64,000 nucleotides of DNA from Bufo bufo. Lineage: Eukaryota > Chordata > Amphibia > Anura > Bufonidae. The stretch spans positions 5,226,946 to 5,290,945 of the forward strand of contig NC_053397.1 of NCBI RefSeq assembly GCF_905171765.1, in the 5' to 3' direction. Made by a program: the position numbers and the translations under genes. Below are positions 10,276 through 19,974 of the stretch, one piece after another. Positions within the stretch are counted from its first letter, which is position 1, and each line of letters starts with the position of its first letter. The notes beneath the pieces were generated by a model, which was not told where the DNA came from, did not search any database, and saw only the letters and a program-made list of their open reading frames with translations.

Positions 10276-12069
10276 ATGACGGGTGTCATCAGCTCTATCT
10301 TTCTGGTCCAGAAGAAAGGGGGTCAGATGCGCCCTGTTATCAATTTACGGGCTCTGAATGCGATTGTCCGCTATCGCCACTTCAAGATGGAGGGCATCCA
10401 TCTACTCCGAGATCTCCTTATGCCGGGCGATTGGTTTGTAAAACTAGACCTCAAGGACGCTTACTTAACAGTACCTGTGTCCGCCCCATCCAGGGACTTA
10501 CTTCGTTTCCTGTGGAGGGGAGAAATCTGGAGGTTCTCTTGCCTCCCTTTCGGCCTTTCCTCAGCACCGTGGTGCTTCACGAAACTTATGCGACCAGTGG
10601 TGGCCTGGCTCCGCAGTCGTGGGGTCCTCCTCATAATATACCTGGACGACATTCTTGTCATGCACCAGTCAGCCTCGACTCTGTTGATACATCTCCGCTG
10701 GACGACGGACCTTCTATCCCGTCTAGGTTTTCTCGTCAACCACGAGAAGTCGTGCTTAGAACCATCGCAGAGGATGGAGTTTTTGGGTTTTACCGTGGAT
10801 TCGGTGTCCGAATCCCTCTCTCTACCCGCAACGAAGCTGCGTTCCATACGCAAGGAACTCAGACATGCCCTGTCTATGCCTCTGCTGTCCCTACGCCATT
10901 TGGCCAGGATCATCGGTCTTCTCGCCTCGTCGATCCAAGCAGTGTTTCCTGCCCCATTGCACTACAGGGCCCTTCAACGCTTGAAGATAGCACATCTCCG
11001 CTCTGGCGCTACGTTCGCAGACACTCTGACCCTGGACCCGGAATCTCGGGAAGAGATCGCTTGGTGGATCGACAACCTGGAAGCGTGGAACGGCAAAGCG
11101 ATATTCGGTTTACAACCCGATTTCACTGTCGAGTCGGACGCCAGTCTTCACGGTTGGGGTGCCCACTGCAACGGGATCTCCACGGGTGGCCGGTGGTCCA
11201 CAGAAGAGGCACGACTTCATATCAACGCGTTGGAACTTCTTGCCGGTTCCTTTGCCATTCGGAGTTTCACCAACGGGATGGCTCGGGCGTGCATTCGTTT
11301 GAAGATGGACAATGTGTCTGCAGTGCGATACATCAACCGGTTGGGAGGTACGCGCTCGGCTACCTTGGCTCGGTTAGCGAAAGATTTCTGGTCCTTTTGT
11401 CTCTCCAGGGAGGTCATGGTTCAAGCGGAATACCTCCCGGGACTCCACAACAGTCGGGCGGATTGGGGCTCTCGCTACCTTACGGACAGCGGCGATTGGA
11501 TGCTAGCGCCAGAGACCTTTTCCGAGTTATCCAGGAATTGGGGTCCTTTTGCTATAGACCTATTTGCCTCACGTCTGAACACCCAGCTTCCACGGTTTTT
11601 CAGCTGGCGCCCGGATCCGGCGGCAGAGGCAGTGGACGCGTTTCTTCAACCCTGGTCCGGTCCGCTGATGTATGCATTCCCGCCATTTGCTATGATCCCG
11701 AGGATGATGTTGCATGTTCGTCGTCATCTGGCCGAATTGGTAGTGGTGGTCCCCTTCTGGGGGACTCAGGCTTGGTTTCCGTCGCTACTGGGTCTCCTGA
11801 TAGATGTGCCGTTTCTTCTCCCGACTCGGATGGATCTCCTCCAGGACCCTCGAGGATTACACCACCCGCTCCTGTCGGACGGATCCCTACGTCTGATAGC
11901 CTGCCGGATCTCAGGACGCCTGGAGAAATCAGTGATATTTCAGAGGCAACTAGACGCCTTTTGGACAACGCATGGGCTCCCGGCACCAGAAAATCTTATC
12001 GGGCAGCCTGGCGATCTTGGTCTGGTTGGTGCATGGAACGGGACTTGGATCCCGTTTCGGCCCCTGTGA
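10276..12069 (+). CDS. DIRS-A reverse transcriptase/RNase H with methyltransferase-like tail
   Basis: Copies element RNA into DNA. From the ATG at 10276: QKKGGQMRPVINLRALN (12-28), catalytic LDLKDAY (57-63), LPFGLSSAPWCF (90-101) and YLDD (122-125) mark the RT palm. RNase H follows with Asp288 (ESDAS), Glu320, Asp345 (MDN) and Asp396 (RADWGS). The region after it, with IDLFASRLNTQLPRFFSW and an AFPPF motif at 467-471, sits where DIRS elements carry a Dam-like methyltransferase. The frame is open upstream to about 10192 (LVDLELTSL). The true N-terminus (GRLQHFFPAW...) lies in another frame from 10026, so a frameshift near 10170-10190 in a C-rich run separates them. The last 169 bp overlap the conserved YR domain. 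Confidence 0.88.
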   Translation: MTGVISSIFLVQKKGGQMRPVINLRALNAIVRYRHFKMEGIHLLRDLLMPGDWFVKLDLKDAYLTVPVSAPSRDLLRFLWRGEIWRFSCLPFGLSSAPWCFTKLMRPVVAWLRSRGVLLIIYLDDILVMHQSASTLLIHLRWTTDLLSRLGFLVNHEKSCLEPSQRMEFLGFTVDSVSESLSLPATKLRSIRKELRHALSMPLLSLRHLARIIGLLASSIQAVFPAPLHYRALQRLKIAHLRSGATFADTLTLDPESREEIAWWIDNLEAWNGKAIFGLQPDFTVESDASLHGWGAHCNGISTGGRWSTEEARLHINALELLAGSFAIRSFTNGMARACIRLKMDNVSAVRYINRLGGTRSATLARLAKDFWSFCLSREVMVQAEYLPGLHNSRADWGSRYLTDSGDWMLAPETFSELSRNWGPFAIDLFASRLNTQLPRFFSWRPDPAAEAVDAFLQPWSGPLMYAFPPFAMIPRMMLHVRRHLAELVVVVPFWGTQAWFPSLLGLLIDVPFLLPTRMDLLQDPRGLHHPLLSDGSLRLIACRISGRLEKSVIFQRQLDAFWTTHGLPAPENLIGQPGDLGLVGAWNGTWIPFRPL

Positions 12070-12854
12070 CCCATCTTTTAGACTTTCTTACCTCCCTTTT
12101 CGTAGCGGGTAAGGCTTATCGGACAATTAATTTGTTCAGATCCGCTATTTCGTCTACGCATCAGGGTTTTGATGGTGTCCCTGCGGGACAGCACCCTTCC
12201 GTATCGCGTTTGCTTCGCGGTTCCCGCATGTCTCGTCCTCCCCGTCCTCGCTTTACCACGACTTGGGACGTGTCTTTGGTTTTGTCCTTTTTATCCAACT
12301 GGCCAGGTAACCCGGATCTCACGTTACGGCAGTTGTCGGCCAAATTAGTGGTTCTTTTTTGCCTGATATCCTGTAAGCGGGTCTCAGATGTTCGGGCGCT
12401 TGATCACGACGCCAGATCATTTACTCCGGAAGGGGTCACCTTCAATATATCCAGACGTACTAAGACCAACATTAGGTCGGTCTCTTACCCATCGTTTCCA
12501 GCTTCGCCGGTTCTTTGCCCGGTGGCTTGTTTGAAGGAGTATGAGTCCCGGACGCGTACTTACCGGTCGTCTTCGGTTCCTCAGCTTTTCTTGTCCATTC
12601 GACATCCGTTTGGTCCTGTGTCCAGCCCTACTTTGGCGCGCTGGATGAAGTGGATTATGTCGTTAGCAGGTATTGATACTTCCATATTTACAGCTCATTC
12701 CGCTAGAGGCGCATCAGCTACCGCCTTGGCTGTTTCAGGGGCACGATTGGAGGATATTCTACGTCTTGCGGACTGGTCTTCGGCATCGACATTCAGGGAG
12801 TATTATTTTAGACCGCCTCCACATTTGTTTTCTGCTGTTATTGCTCAACTTTAA
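11901..12854 (+). CDS. DIRS-A tyrosine recombinase
   Basis: Integrates the circular DNA form by site-specific recombination. Counting from LPDLRTPGE at 11901: an N-terminal core-binding part (20-110) is followed by the catalytic domain with Arg160 (SCKRVSD), a basic RRTKTN segment near 188, His266 and Arg269 (HSARG), Trp292 (LADWS) at the His/Trp position, and the nucleophile Tyr302 (EYYF). Tyr302 rather than 301 is the one conserved in all three copies. The frame lies one base back from RT and is open far upstream (to 9954 and beyond), so the start cannot be fixed from this copy. Position 11901 is CTG here, ATG in DIRS-B and GTG in DIRS-C. Confidence 0.88.
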   Translation: MPDLRTPGEISDISEATRRLLDNAWAPGTRKSYRAAWRSWSGWCMERDLDPVSAPVTHLLDFLTSLFVAGKAYRTINLFRSAISSTHQGFDGVPAGQHPSVSRLLRGSRMSRPPRPRFTTTWDVSLVLSFLSNWPGNPDLTLRQLSAKLVVLFCLISCKRVSDVRALDHDARSFTPEGVTFNISRRTKTNIRSVSYPSFPASPVLCPVACLKEYESRTRTYRSSSVPQLFLSIRHPFGPVSSPTLARWMKWIMSLAGIDTSIFTAHSARGASATALAVSGARLEDILRLADWSSASTFREYYFRPPPHLFSAVIAQL

Positions 12855-12859
12855 ACTTA

Positions 12860-12957
12860 GCAATAGGAGCCTCCGTGTCTTGCTGTAAAACTAGGTGATT
12901 TTCCTAGTCTATGACGGAAAGTCATGGTTTTATTAAAGACACGGAGGCGAGTATTGC
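12860..12957 (+). repeat. DIRS-A internal complementary region (ICR)
   Basis: The first 33 bases are the reverse complement of the left end and the remaining 65 the reverse complement of the right end. They meet at GCTGTAAAACTAGGTG, the complement of the predicted circle junction CACCTAGTTTTACAGC. This matches the DIRS model in which the ICR templates joining of the ends. It starts 5 bases after the YR stop. Confidence 0.92.
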
Positions 12958-13313
12958 CCACCCTGGGATTCCCTCCCTTACAATGTATTTTCTGTGGTTT
13001 TCACTCTTGATTTGCATGCTTTGTCTGCATAGTCGGCTTAAGATGTTTATGATGGCAGGATCACGTATGACTGGCGATGTATTCTTCTGCCCATTGCTTA
13101 ATTTGTTTATTACTTTCAGGAGGAAGTTGATTCGCTACGGGCTTCAATTGCTCTGTTCCAGTTATAGCCATGTTGGCTTTCAAGGAAGAAAGGTTCCAGT
13201 GATCTCAGCTGATGATGTTCGTTCGGATGTTCCGGTGGTTCCATGCTGGTCGTTTTCCCGATTCAAGGTTCCGGTTTCGTGTTCGGTGGTTCCGGTCATG
13301 GTGTCAGGCTCGT
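12958..13313. other. DIRS-A segment between ICR and right ITR
   Basis: About 350 bp without a conserved ORF. It contains several GGTTCCGG-type repeats near 13190-13310. The equivalent segments of DIRS-B and DIRS-C share CAGGTTGAAG-like and GTTGGCT blocks but no reading frame. Confidence 0.5.
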
Positions 13314-13511
13314 AAAGAAAGAGGAGGATCTATAGGAGGAGCCGTCTGTTATATGGACTATGAGGGGAGGGTGATGTTACTATGGTTACGTCATGTTATG
13401 TAAATTTTTCTTTGCTGCTATTGGTGGACAGTAAAGAAGGAGATAGCAATACTCGCCTCCGTGTCTTTAATAAAACCATGACTTTCCGTCATAGACTAGG
13501 AAAATCACCTA
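13314..13511 (-). repeat. DIRS-A right inverted terminal repeat with extension
   Basis: Reverse complement of the left ITR up to AGACACGGAGGC, then about 55 bp found only at the right end and in the ICR. The extension holds two short palindromes, ATGAC-TTTCC-GTCAT and ACTAG-9 nt-CTAGT, and ends in CACCTA before GTT. Confidence 0.88.
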
Positions 13512-14623
13512 GTTACATCCTGTATTATACTCCAGAGCTGTACTCACTATTCGGCTGGTGGAGTCACAGTGTACATACATTACTTATCCTGTACTGATCC
13601 TGAGTCACATCCTGTATTATACTCCAGAGCTGCACTCACTATTCTGCTGGTGCAGTCACTGTGTACATACATTACTTATCCTGTACTGATCCTGAGTTAC
13701 ATCCTGTATTATACTCCAGAGCTGCACTCACTATTCTGCTGGTGCAGTCACTGTGTATATACATTACTTATCCTGTACTGATCCTGAGTTACATCCTGTA
13801 TTATACTCCAGAGCTGCACTCACTATTCTGCTGGTGGAGTCACTGTGTACATACATTACTTATCCTGTACTGATCCTGAGTTACATCCTGTATTATACTC
13901 CAGAGCTGCACTCACTATTCTGCTGGTGCAGTCACTGTGTACATACATTACATTACTTATCCTGTACTGATCGTGAGTTACATCCTGTATTATACCCCAG
14001 AGCTGCACTCACTATTCTGCTGGTGCAGTCACTGTGTACATACATTACTTATCCTGCACTGATCCTGAGTTACATCCTGTATTATACCCCAGAGCTGCAC
14101 TCACTATTCTGCTGGTACAGTCACTGTGTACATACATTACTTATCCTGTACTGATCCTGAGTTACATCCTGTATTATACTCCAGAGCTGCACTCACTATT
14201 CTGCTGGAGGAGTCACTGTGTACATACATTACTTATCGTGTACTGATCCTGAGTTACATCCTGTATTATACTCCAGAGCTGCACTCACTATTCTGCTGGT
14301 GCAGTCACTGTGTACATACATTACTCATCGTGTACTGATCCTGAGTTACATCCTGTATTATACTCCAGAGCTGCACTCACTATTCTGCTGGAGGAGTCAC
14401 TGTGTACATACAATGCTTATCCTGTAATGATCCTCAGTTACATCCTGTATTATACTCCAGAGCTGCACTCACTATTCTGCTGGTGCAGTCACTGTGTACA
14501 TACATTACTCATCGTGTACTGATCCTGAGTTACATCCTGTATTATACTCCAGAGCTGCACTCACTATTCTGCTGGTTGGTGCAGTCACTGGTACATACAT
14601 TACTTATCCTGTACTGATCCTGA
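13512..14623. repeat. 92-bp satellite, segment 3 (about 12 units)
   Basis: Twelve 92-bp units between DIRS-A and DIRS-B, from GTTACATCC to CCTGA. Some units carry a 4-5 bp CATTA expansion or a small GTTG insertion. The short 60-130 codon frames here are by-products of the repeat. Confidence 0.96.
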
Positions 14624-14799
14624 GTTTTACAGCAAGACACGGAGGCTCCTATTGCTATCCCTTTCTTTACTGTCCACCAATAGCAGCAAAGAATACATAA
14701 TACAAAATTAAGAAAGATATGCAACCATGGTAACAAAGGTCCCTCCCCTGACAGCCCATATAATAGGCAGCTCCTCCTCTGGACCTTCCTCTTTCTTTG
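14624..14799 (+). repeat. DIRS-B left inverted terminal repeat
   Basis: Complement of 19975-20138, including the TTGCTGCTATTGGTGG / CCACCAATAGCAGCAA block and the CTTCCTCTTTCTTTG inner edge. It is closer to its own right ITR than to the ITRs of DIRS-A or C. Confidence 0.88.
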
Positions 14800-15125
14800 C
14801 TGCTGCCACCAGATAAGTGCACCTCTATATGGTACCTCTTGAGGTGTCTATTATTATTTTTATTATCTTTAATTATTCTTACTTTATCTCTGTGAGTAGT
14901 AGTTACGTCCCTGTGTCTCTACCGCTCAGTATGTCCTAGGAGGGTAGTTGTAGTTCCACCTCTCAGAATATATTTCCTCAGTCTTTGGGTTTTTTTTAGT
15001 CTCTTTCCCATTTTACCCTTCTCCCTTCTCCCCCCCCCCCTTCCCCCCTTATCTCTCTTCAGTCCTTGTTTCCCTTCTCGCTCTAGCTCTGCCAGTCCCG
15101 CGCTCCTTCTCCGGCGGGCACGAGA

Positions 15126-15190
15126 TCTCGCGAGATCTCTGCGGCCATCTTCTCGCCTTTTTCTTGCGCGATTTCGGCGGCCATCTTCCC
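15126..15190 (+). promoter_or_regulatory. TCTCGCGAGA plus two GCGGCCATCTT motifs, DIRS-B leader
   Basis: TCTCGCGAGA at 15126-15135, GCGGCCATCTT directly after it and a second GGCGGCCATCTT at about 15176. The latter is a perfect complement of the YY1-type AAGATGGCGGC site. About 230 bp upstream of the Gag ATG. Confidence 0.55.
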
Positions 15191-15366
15191 TTCTGCATTG
15201 CGGCTCTTCAGGTCCGGTCTCCCGCTCCTGCTACGTCGCTCTCAGGGTGATTAACCCTTACAGTAGGATCCCCCATTAGCGGCCTGTTCTCTCTCCCTAC
15301 TACCCCAGGGCTACCCATTGTTTCCTAGGCACCCATAAGCCTTGGTGGCCTGGTCATCCTGCAATC

Positions 15367-16780
15367 ATGCCCCACTCTGACCCGCCACCCACCACAAATA
15401 GTCCACCCTCATCCCCTGAGGAAACACTGCATGCTGGGGAGGATGCCCAGACGCTGGCGCTGCAGCGCTCTGTATCTAGTGCCATCATAGCGGCCATGGA
15501 CTCCATGTCCTCCATTCTGTCACAAAGCATTTCCCAGGCTTTGTCTGCTCACCCTCCTGGAGGCACCTTACAGTCCGCCCCCTCTAATGCTCCTCAGCCT
15601 ACCAATTTGAACCCTCCTGTATCACAGGAGATTATGATTGGTGCGCATTCGCCACCCATGAGAACGTGCTGAGATCACGTAAAAGAGACTTACCGCGCCA
15701 GGCAGAACGGGCACAGTTATGGAAGTGCGCTAGAGCACAACATACTAGTGAGTCTGACTCCGAAAGGGGCTCAGATGATGAGGCTTTTGCGGACGCTAGT
15801 CACAACTCGGCGGAGGAGACCCCTGATCAGAATATGGCCCCAATTTGCCCCACTCTTTTGACTTCCCTGGTCAAGGATTTATCTTCCTCCTCCGCCTATA
15901 ATTTATCTACTTCCCTGGTAGACCCTTCGGGTGAACCCATGTTTGATCTGGATGCCCTCCATCATTCGAGATCGGCGGAGTGGCTTCCGGCTGATCACGT
16001 GGGCAAGTATCTGGAACACTCGGTTCGTCGCCCCCTTAGTAAGGAGGCATGCAGTAAACTCAGAGCTGAGTGCCCCAGGCCTTTGGTCCCCAATAAAGTG
16101 TGTGACACGCCCGTCGTAGACCCCAAAGTGACACAATTTCTCTCTAAGTCTGGCTGGAACCCCCGTAAAGGGTTAGATTCCGCATTACGAAGTTGCCAGG
16201 ACAAACTCCTTGATATCTTCGGCCCCTTGGCCAAATTGTTTGAGCTGGCTGAGGTTGCCAGAGCAGGTGACTCTCCTAAATCCGGAAGAATTAAGGGGCT
16301 GGGTCCAAAGAGCGATTTGCATCACAGGAAATGCCAATTCCTCCCTAGCTATTGAACGGCGCAAAGCCATCCTGTTCAAAATAGACCCTAAACTGGCCAA
16401 CCTGGCCCTTACCGAGGAAGGCAAAGATGCCCAGGGCCTCTTATTTGGGGACTCATTTATTAAAGACCTGAGTCGCTTCGTGGGGACATTTACGGCTCTA
16501 GATAAGGCCCAGTCCCCTATGAGGAAAGTCTTTCAGGGATGGGTCTCCACCAGGGCGGGCAGTAGCAGGGGCCGCCTGTCCAGCCGATCCAGTTTTCACG
16601 CCCGTAGCGCGGGCCGAGGCTCCTACAGTCAGAGACCTCCCTTCCAGGAGCAGAAGTACCCATCGCCCTTCTTCCCAGCCAGAGGTAGCCAGTGGCGCTC
16701 CAGATCCTTCAGGGGAACTCCTAACTCCAGAAGACCTTACAGTAAGTCCTCCCCCAGTGGGTTTTTTTTCGGATCCTTAC
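15367..16780 (+). pseudogene. DIRS-B Gag-like ORF1 (two frameshifts)
   Basis: Starts at ATG 15367 (MPHSDPPPTTNSP). The first frame ends at 15672, the homologous protein continues from about 15666 (LRSRKRDLPRQAERAQLWKC), and a second shift near 16270-16290 (2 nt missing against DIRS-C) moves it again. The C-terminal half (NPEELRGWVQRAICITGNANSS onward) is intact to the Arg/Gly/Ser-rich tail at about 16740. The last frame then runs on over the RT ORF to 17487. The same conserved Gag blocks as in DIRS-A are present; no zinc knuckle. Confidence 0.8.
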
Positions 16781-18767
16781 ATCGGGGGCAGACTCCGTCA
16801 TTTTTTCCATGCCTGGTTAGCCATCACGTCAGACCCCTGGGTCTTGACCACGGTCAAGGGGTTCCACATCGAGTTCGTAGATTCCCCGAACCTTGTCCCT
16901 CCTCCCCCTCCTCTTGTTCTGTCGCGCCCCATTTGTGCGCTCGTAGACCTAGAACTTATGTCCCTCTTCCGCAAACGGGCGATAGAGAAGCCTCTCCCGG
17001 TTCCCAGGGGAGTCCTCAGCAATATCTTCCTAGTGCAGAAGAAAGGTGGCCAATTGCGCCCTGTCATAAATCTCCGGGCTCTGAATGCAGTGGTTCGCTA
17101 TCGCCACTTCAAGATGGAGGGGATTTACCTGCTCCAGGATTTACTCCTGCTAGGAGACTGGATGGTGAAATTGGACCTCAAGGACGCTTACTTGACGGTT
17201 CCAATTTCCGCACCATCCAGGGACTTACTCCGTTTCCGATGGAGAGAGGAGATCTGGCGTTTCACCTGTCTCCCATTCGGCCTGTCGTCGTCACCCTGGT
17301 GCTTCACCAAGTTGATGTGTCCGGCCATGTCCTGGCTACGCAGTCGGGGCATACGGCTAATAATATATCTGGACGACATCCTCCTCATGCACCAATCCCG
17401 TGCGACCCTGCTAGAACACCTTCGTTGGACATCAGATCTCCTCTCACGCCTCGGTTTCCTCCTCAATCTGGAGAAATCTTGCCTTAGCCCGTCACAAAGG
17501 ATGGAGTTCTTAGGCTTCACCGTGGACTCGATTGCGGAGTCCCTCTATCTCCCTGCGACAAAGTTACACTCCATACGCAAGGAACTCAGGCACGCTCTGT
17601 CCGCTCCCCAGTTGTCTCTGCGTCATCTGGCCAGAATTATCGGCCTGCTGGCCTCTTCGATTCAAGCCATGTTCCCAGCTCCGTTGCATTACCGTGCCCT
17701 TCAGCGACTGAAGATCGCACACCTTCGTTCCGGTGCTGCATTTGCGGATACACTTGTCCTGGATTCGGAGTCTCGAGAGGAACTCACCTGGTGGATCGAC
17801 AACCTGGAGGCGTGGAATGGCAGGGTGATTTTCGGTTTCCAGCCCGAATTCACCGTGGAGTCGGATGCGAGCCTCCAAGGCTGGGGGGCTCACTGCAACA
17901 GGATCTCCACAGGCGGACGATGGTCTGAAGACAAGTACACTTCTCCACATCAATGCCTTGGAACTTCTGGCCGGCTCCTTTGCCATTCGGAGCTTCACCA
18001 ATGGGATTGCCCACGTGTGCATCAGGTTACGCATTGACAATGTCTCGGCTGTGCGTTACGTCAACCGTTTGGGCGGAACACACTCGGCAACACTAGCGCG
18101 TCTGGTGAAGGAATTGTGGTCTTATTGCCTCTCCAAGGATATCATGGTTCAGACAGAGTACTTTCCAGGACTACACAACAGTCAAGTGGATTGAAGTTCT
18201 CGCTGCTTCACGGAAGGCAGCAATTGGAGACTGGCTCCGGAGGTGTTCTCCGCAATATCAGTTGTTTGGGGTCCTTTTGCCATAGACCTTTTCGCCTCAC
18301 GACTCAACACTCAACTCCCTCGCTTCTTCGGCTGGCGCCCGGAGGCGGCGGCGGTGGACGCCTTCCTACAGGACTGGTCCGATTCTCTTCTTTATGCTTT
18401 TCCACCTTTTGCGATGATCCCAAGGATGCTGCTGCAGACACGTCGCCAGTTGGCCGATCTGGTCGTGGTGATCCCATTTTGGGAGACTCAGGCTTGGTTC
18501 CCGGCTCTTCTGGAACTCATCATAGATGTGCCTCTTTTTCTTCCGAGTCACATGGATCTTCTCTGGGACCCTCAGGGGCTACACCACCCGCTCCTATTGG
18601 ACGGATCCCTTCAGTTGCTAGCATGCCAGATCTCAGGACACCCGGAGAGGTCGAGGGCATTTCGGCACATGGGCTCCCGGCACCAGAAAATCTTAAGGGG
18701 GCAGCGTTGCGATCTTGGGCTAGCTGGTGCTTGGAGCGGGACCTGGATCCCGTTTCAGCACCTGTGA
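16757..18767 (+). pseudogene. DIRS-B RT/RNase H/methyltransferase-like ORF (broken)
   Basis: This copy shows the RT N-terminus best: one frame runs without a break from GRLRHFFHAWLAITSDPWVL through VDLELMSLFRKRAIE into the palm motifs (QKKGGQLRPVINLRALN, LDLKDAY, LPFGLSSSPWCF, YLDD) and the first RNase H aspartate (ESDAS). No ATG opens it; its first possible start is GTG. One extra base near 17930-17950 shifts the frame inside RNase H. The new frame carries NALELLAG and IDNVSAVRYVN, ends at a TGA at about 18192 (Trp in DIRS-A), then reopens with IDLFASRLNTQLPRFFGW and AFPPF to 18767. RT is intact, RNase H is not. Confidence 0.85.
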
Positions 18768-19552
18768 CTCACCTGTTGCAGTTCCTTACCTCCTTATTTG
18801 AGGCAGGAAAGGCTTATCGAACTATTAACCTCTTTAGGTCTGCCATTTCCTCTGCACATCAGGGTTTTGAGGGCACCCCTGCGGGACAACACCCTTCAGT
18901 TTGTCTCTTATTGCGCGGCTCTCGCCTGGCTCGCCCTCCCCGGCCTAGTTTTTCTACGACTTGGGATGTTTCTTCCGTCTTGTCCTTCTTTTCTTCATGG
19001 TCCAGTAATCCAGATCTCTCTTTGCGGCAGTTATCGGCCAAGTTATTGGTTCTCTTTTGCCTTATTTCTTGCAAAAGAGTCTCAGACGTTCGGGGTCTCG
19101 ATCATGACGCCAGATCCTTTACTCCTGAAGGCGTCACCTTCAACATTTCCCGACGCACTAAGACCAACATCAGATCGGTATCGTATCCCAGTTTCCCGAC
19201 TTCGCCCGCTCTCTGTACGGTTGCCTGCTTGCGGGAGTATGAATCTCGGACGAGGGCTCATTGGTCTCCTACGGTTCCTCAGCTTTTCCTTTCTATTCGC
19301 CACCCTTTCGGCCCAGTCTCCAGCCCTACTTTAGCGCGCTGGATGAAGTGGGTTATGTTCCCGGCTGGAGTGGATACTTCCATTTTCACCGCACATTCGG
19401 CGAGAGGTGCGGCTGCCACCTCTTTGGCGATTTCGGGGGCGCGTTTGGAGGACATTTTACGTCTAGCTGACTGGTCTAGGGTCACGACGTTCAGGGAATT
19501 TTATTTTCGTTCTCATCCTCATGTGTTTTCATCCATAATTGACCAGCTTTGA
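18623..19552 (+). CDS. DIRS-B tyrosine recombinase
   Basis: Open from ATG 18623 (MPDLRTPGEVEGIS) to TGA at 19552, 309 residues. Catalytic residues are Arg152 (SCKRVSD), His258 and Arg261 (HSARG), Trp284 (LADWS) and Tyr294 (EFYF). The N-terminal linker is odd: a 25-bp deletion followed by a 1-nt insertion replaces the ISEATRRLLDNAWAPGTRKSY segment of DIRS-A with a shorter stretch (HGLPAPENLKG) that is read from the RT frame. The frame recovers at ALRSWASW. The part of the core-binding domain usually contacting DNA is therefore damaged, so activity is doubtful although the catalytic domain is complete. Confidence 0.82.
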   Translation: MPDLRTPGEVEGISAHGLPAPENLKGAALRSWASWCLERDLDPVSAPVTHLLQFLTSLFEAGKAYRTINLFRSAISSAHQGFEGTPAGQHPSVCLLLRGSRLARPPRPSFSTTWDVSSVLSFFSSWSSNPDLSLRQLSAKLLVLFCLISCKRVSDVRGLDHDARSFTPEGVTFNISRRTKTNIRSVSYPSFPTSPALCTVACLREYESRTRAHWSPTVPQLFLSIRHPFGPVSSPTLARWMKWVMFPAGVDTSIFTAHSARGAAATSLAISGARLEDILRLADWSRVTTFREFYFRSHPHVFSSIIDQL

Positions 19553-19556
19553 ACTT

Positions 19557-19654
19557 GCAATAGGAGCCTCCGTGTCTTGATGTAAAACTACATGATTTTC
19601 CTAGTCTATGACGTAAAGTCATGTTTTTATTAAAGACACGGAGGCGAGTATTGC
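19557..19654 (+). repeat. DIRS-B internal complementary region
   Basis: 98 bp, complement of a left end reading GTTTTACATC joined to a right end reading AAAATCATGTA. The element's own left end is GTTTTACAGC, one base different; DIRS-C has the GTTTTACATC version. The ICR also preserves the right-end segment that is replaced by foreign sequence at 20139-20210. Confidence 0.88.
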
Positions 19655-19974
19655 ACGCCCTGGTTTGCCCCTTCCTTATTGATGCTAATGGACATTTATA
19701 TTTGTCTTATTTATTATGCCTGCATTTAGATGATTTTCACTGGCCAACACGTTTGGTGTCTACGCACTATTTAATTCCCCTTATATTGTCTGTTTTTCTC
19801 TTTTCAGGTTGAAGTTAATACCAGTCACGAAATACCGCATCATTTGTTCTTCTTCGCACAGTTCGGCCACGTTGGCTTCGTTGTGGACTCCTGTTGGTTC
19901 TAAGATGATTCCTCCAGTTACACGGTTTTGGTTCGTGGTTCCAGTTCGTGTTTCCGGACTTGGTGTCAGGGTCA
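19655..19974. other. DIRS-B segment between ICR and right ITR
   Basis: About 320 bp of non-coding sequence, alignable in places with the same segment of DIRS-A. I see no gene or RNA signal in it. Confidence 0.45.

Larger units (their letters stand above)
7828..13511 (+). mobile_element. DIRS-A, DIRS-type YR retrotransposon
   Basis: A 5.68-kb element with inverted terminal repeats, Gag-like ORF, RT/RNase H ORF, overlapping tyrosine recombinase ORF, internal complementary region and right terminal repeat, the order known for DIRS elements. It replaces nothing in the 92-bp satellite: the flanks read CCTGA | GTT...| GTTACATCC, so the GTT trinucleotide occurs at both ends and there is no longer target duplication. 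RT/RNase H and YR are open over their conserved domains. Gag and the Gag-RT boundary carry frameshifts. Confidence 0.93.
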
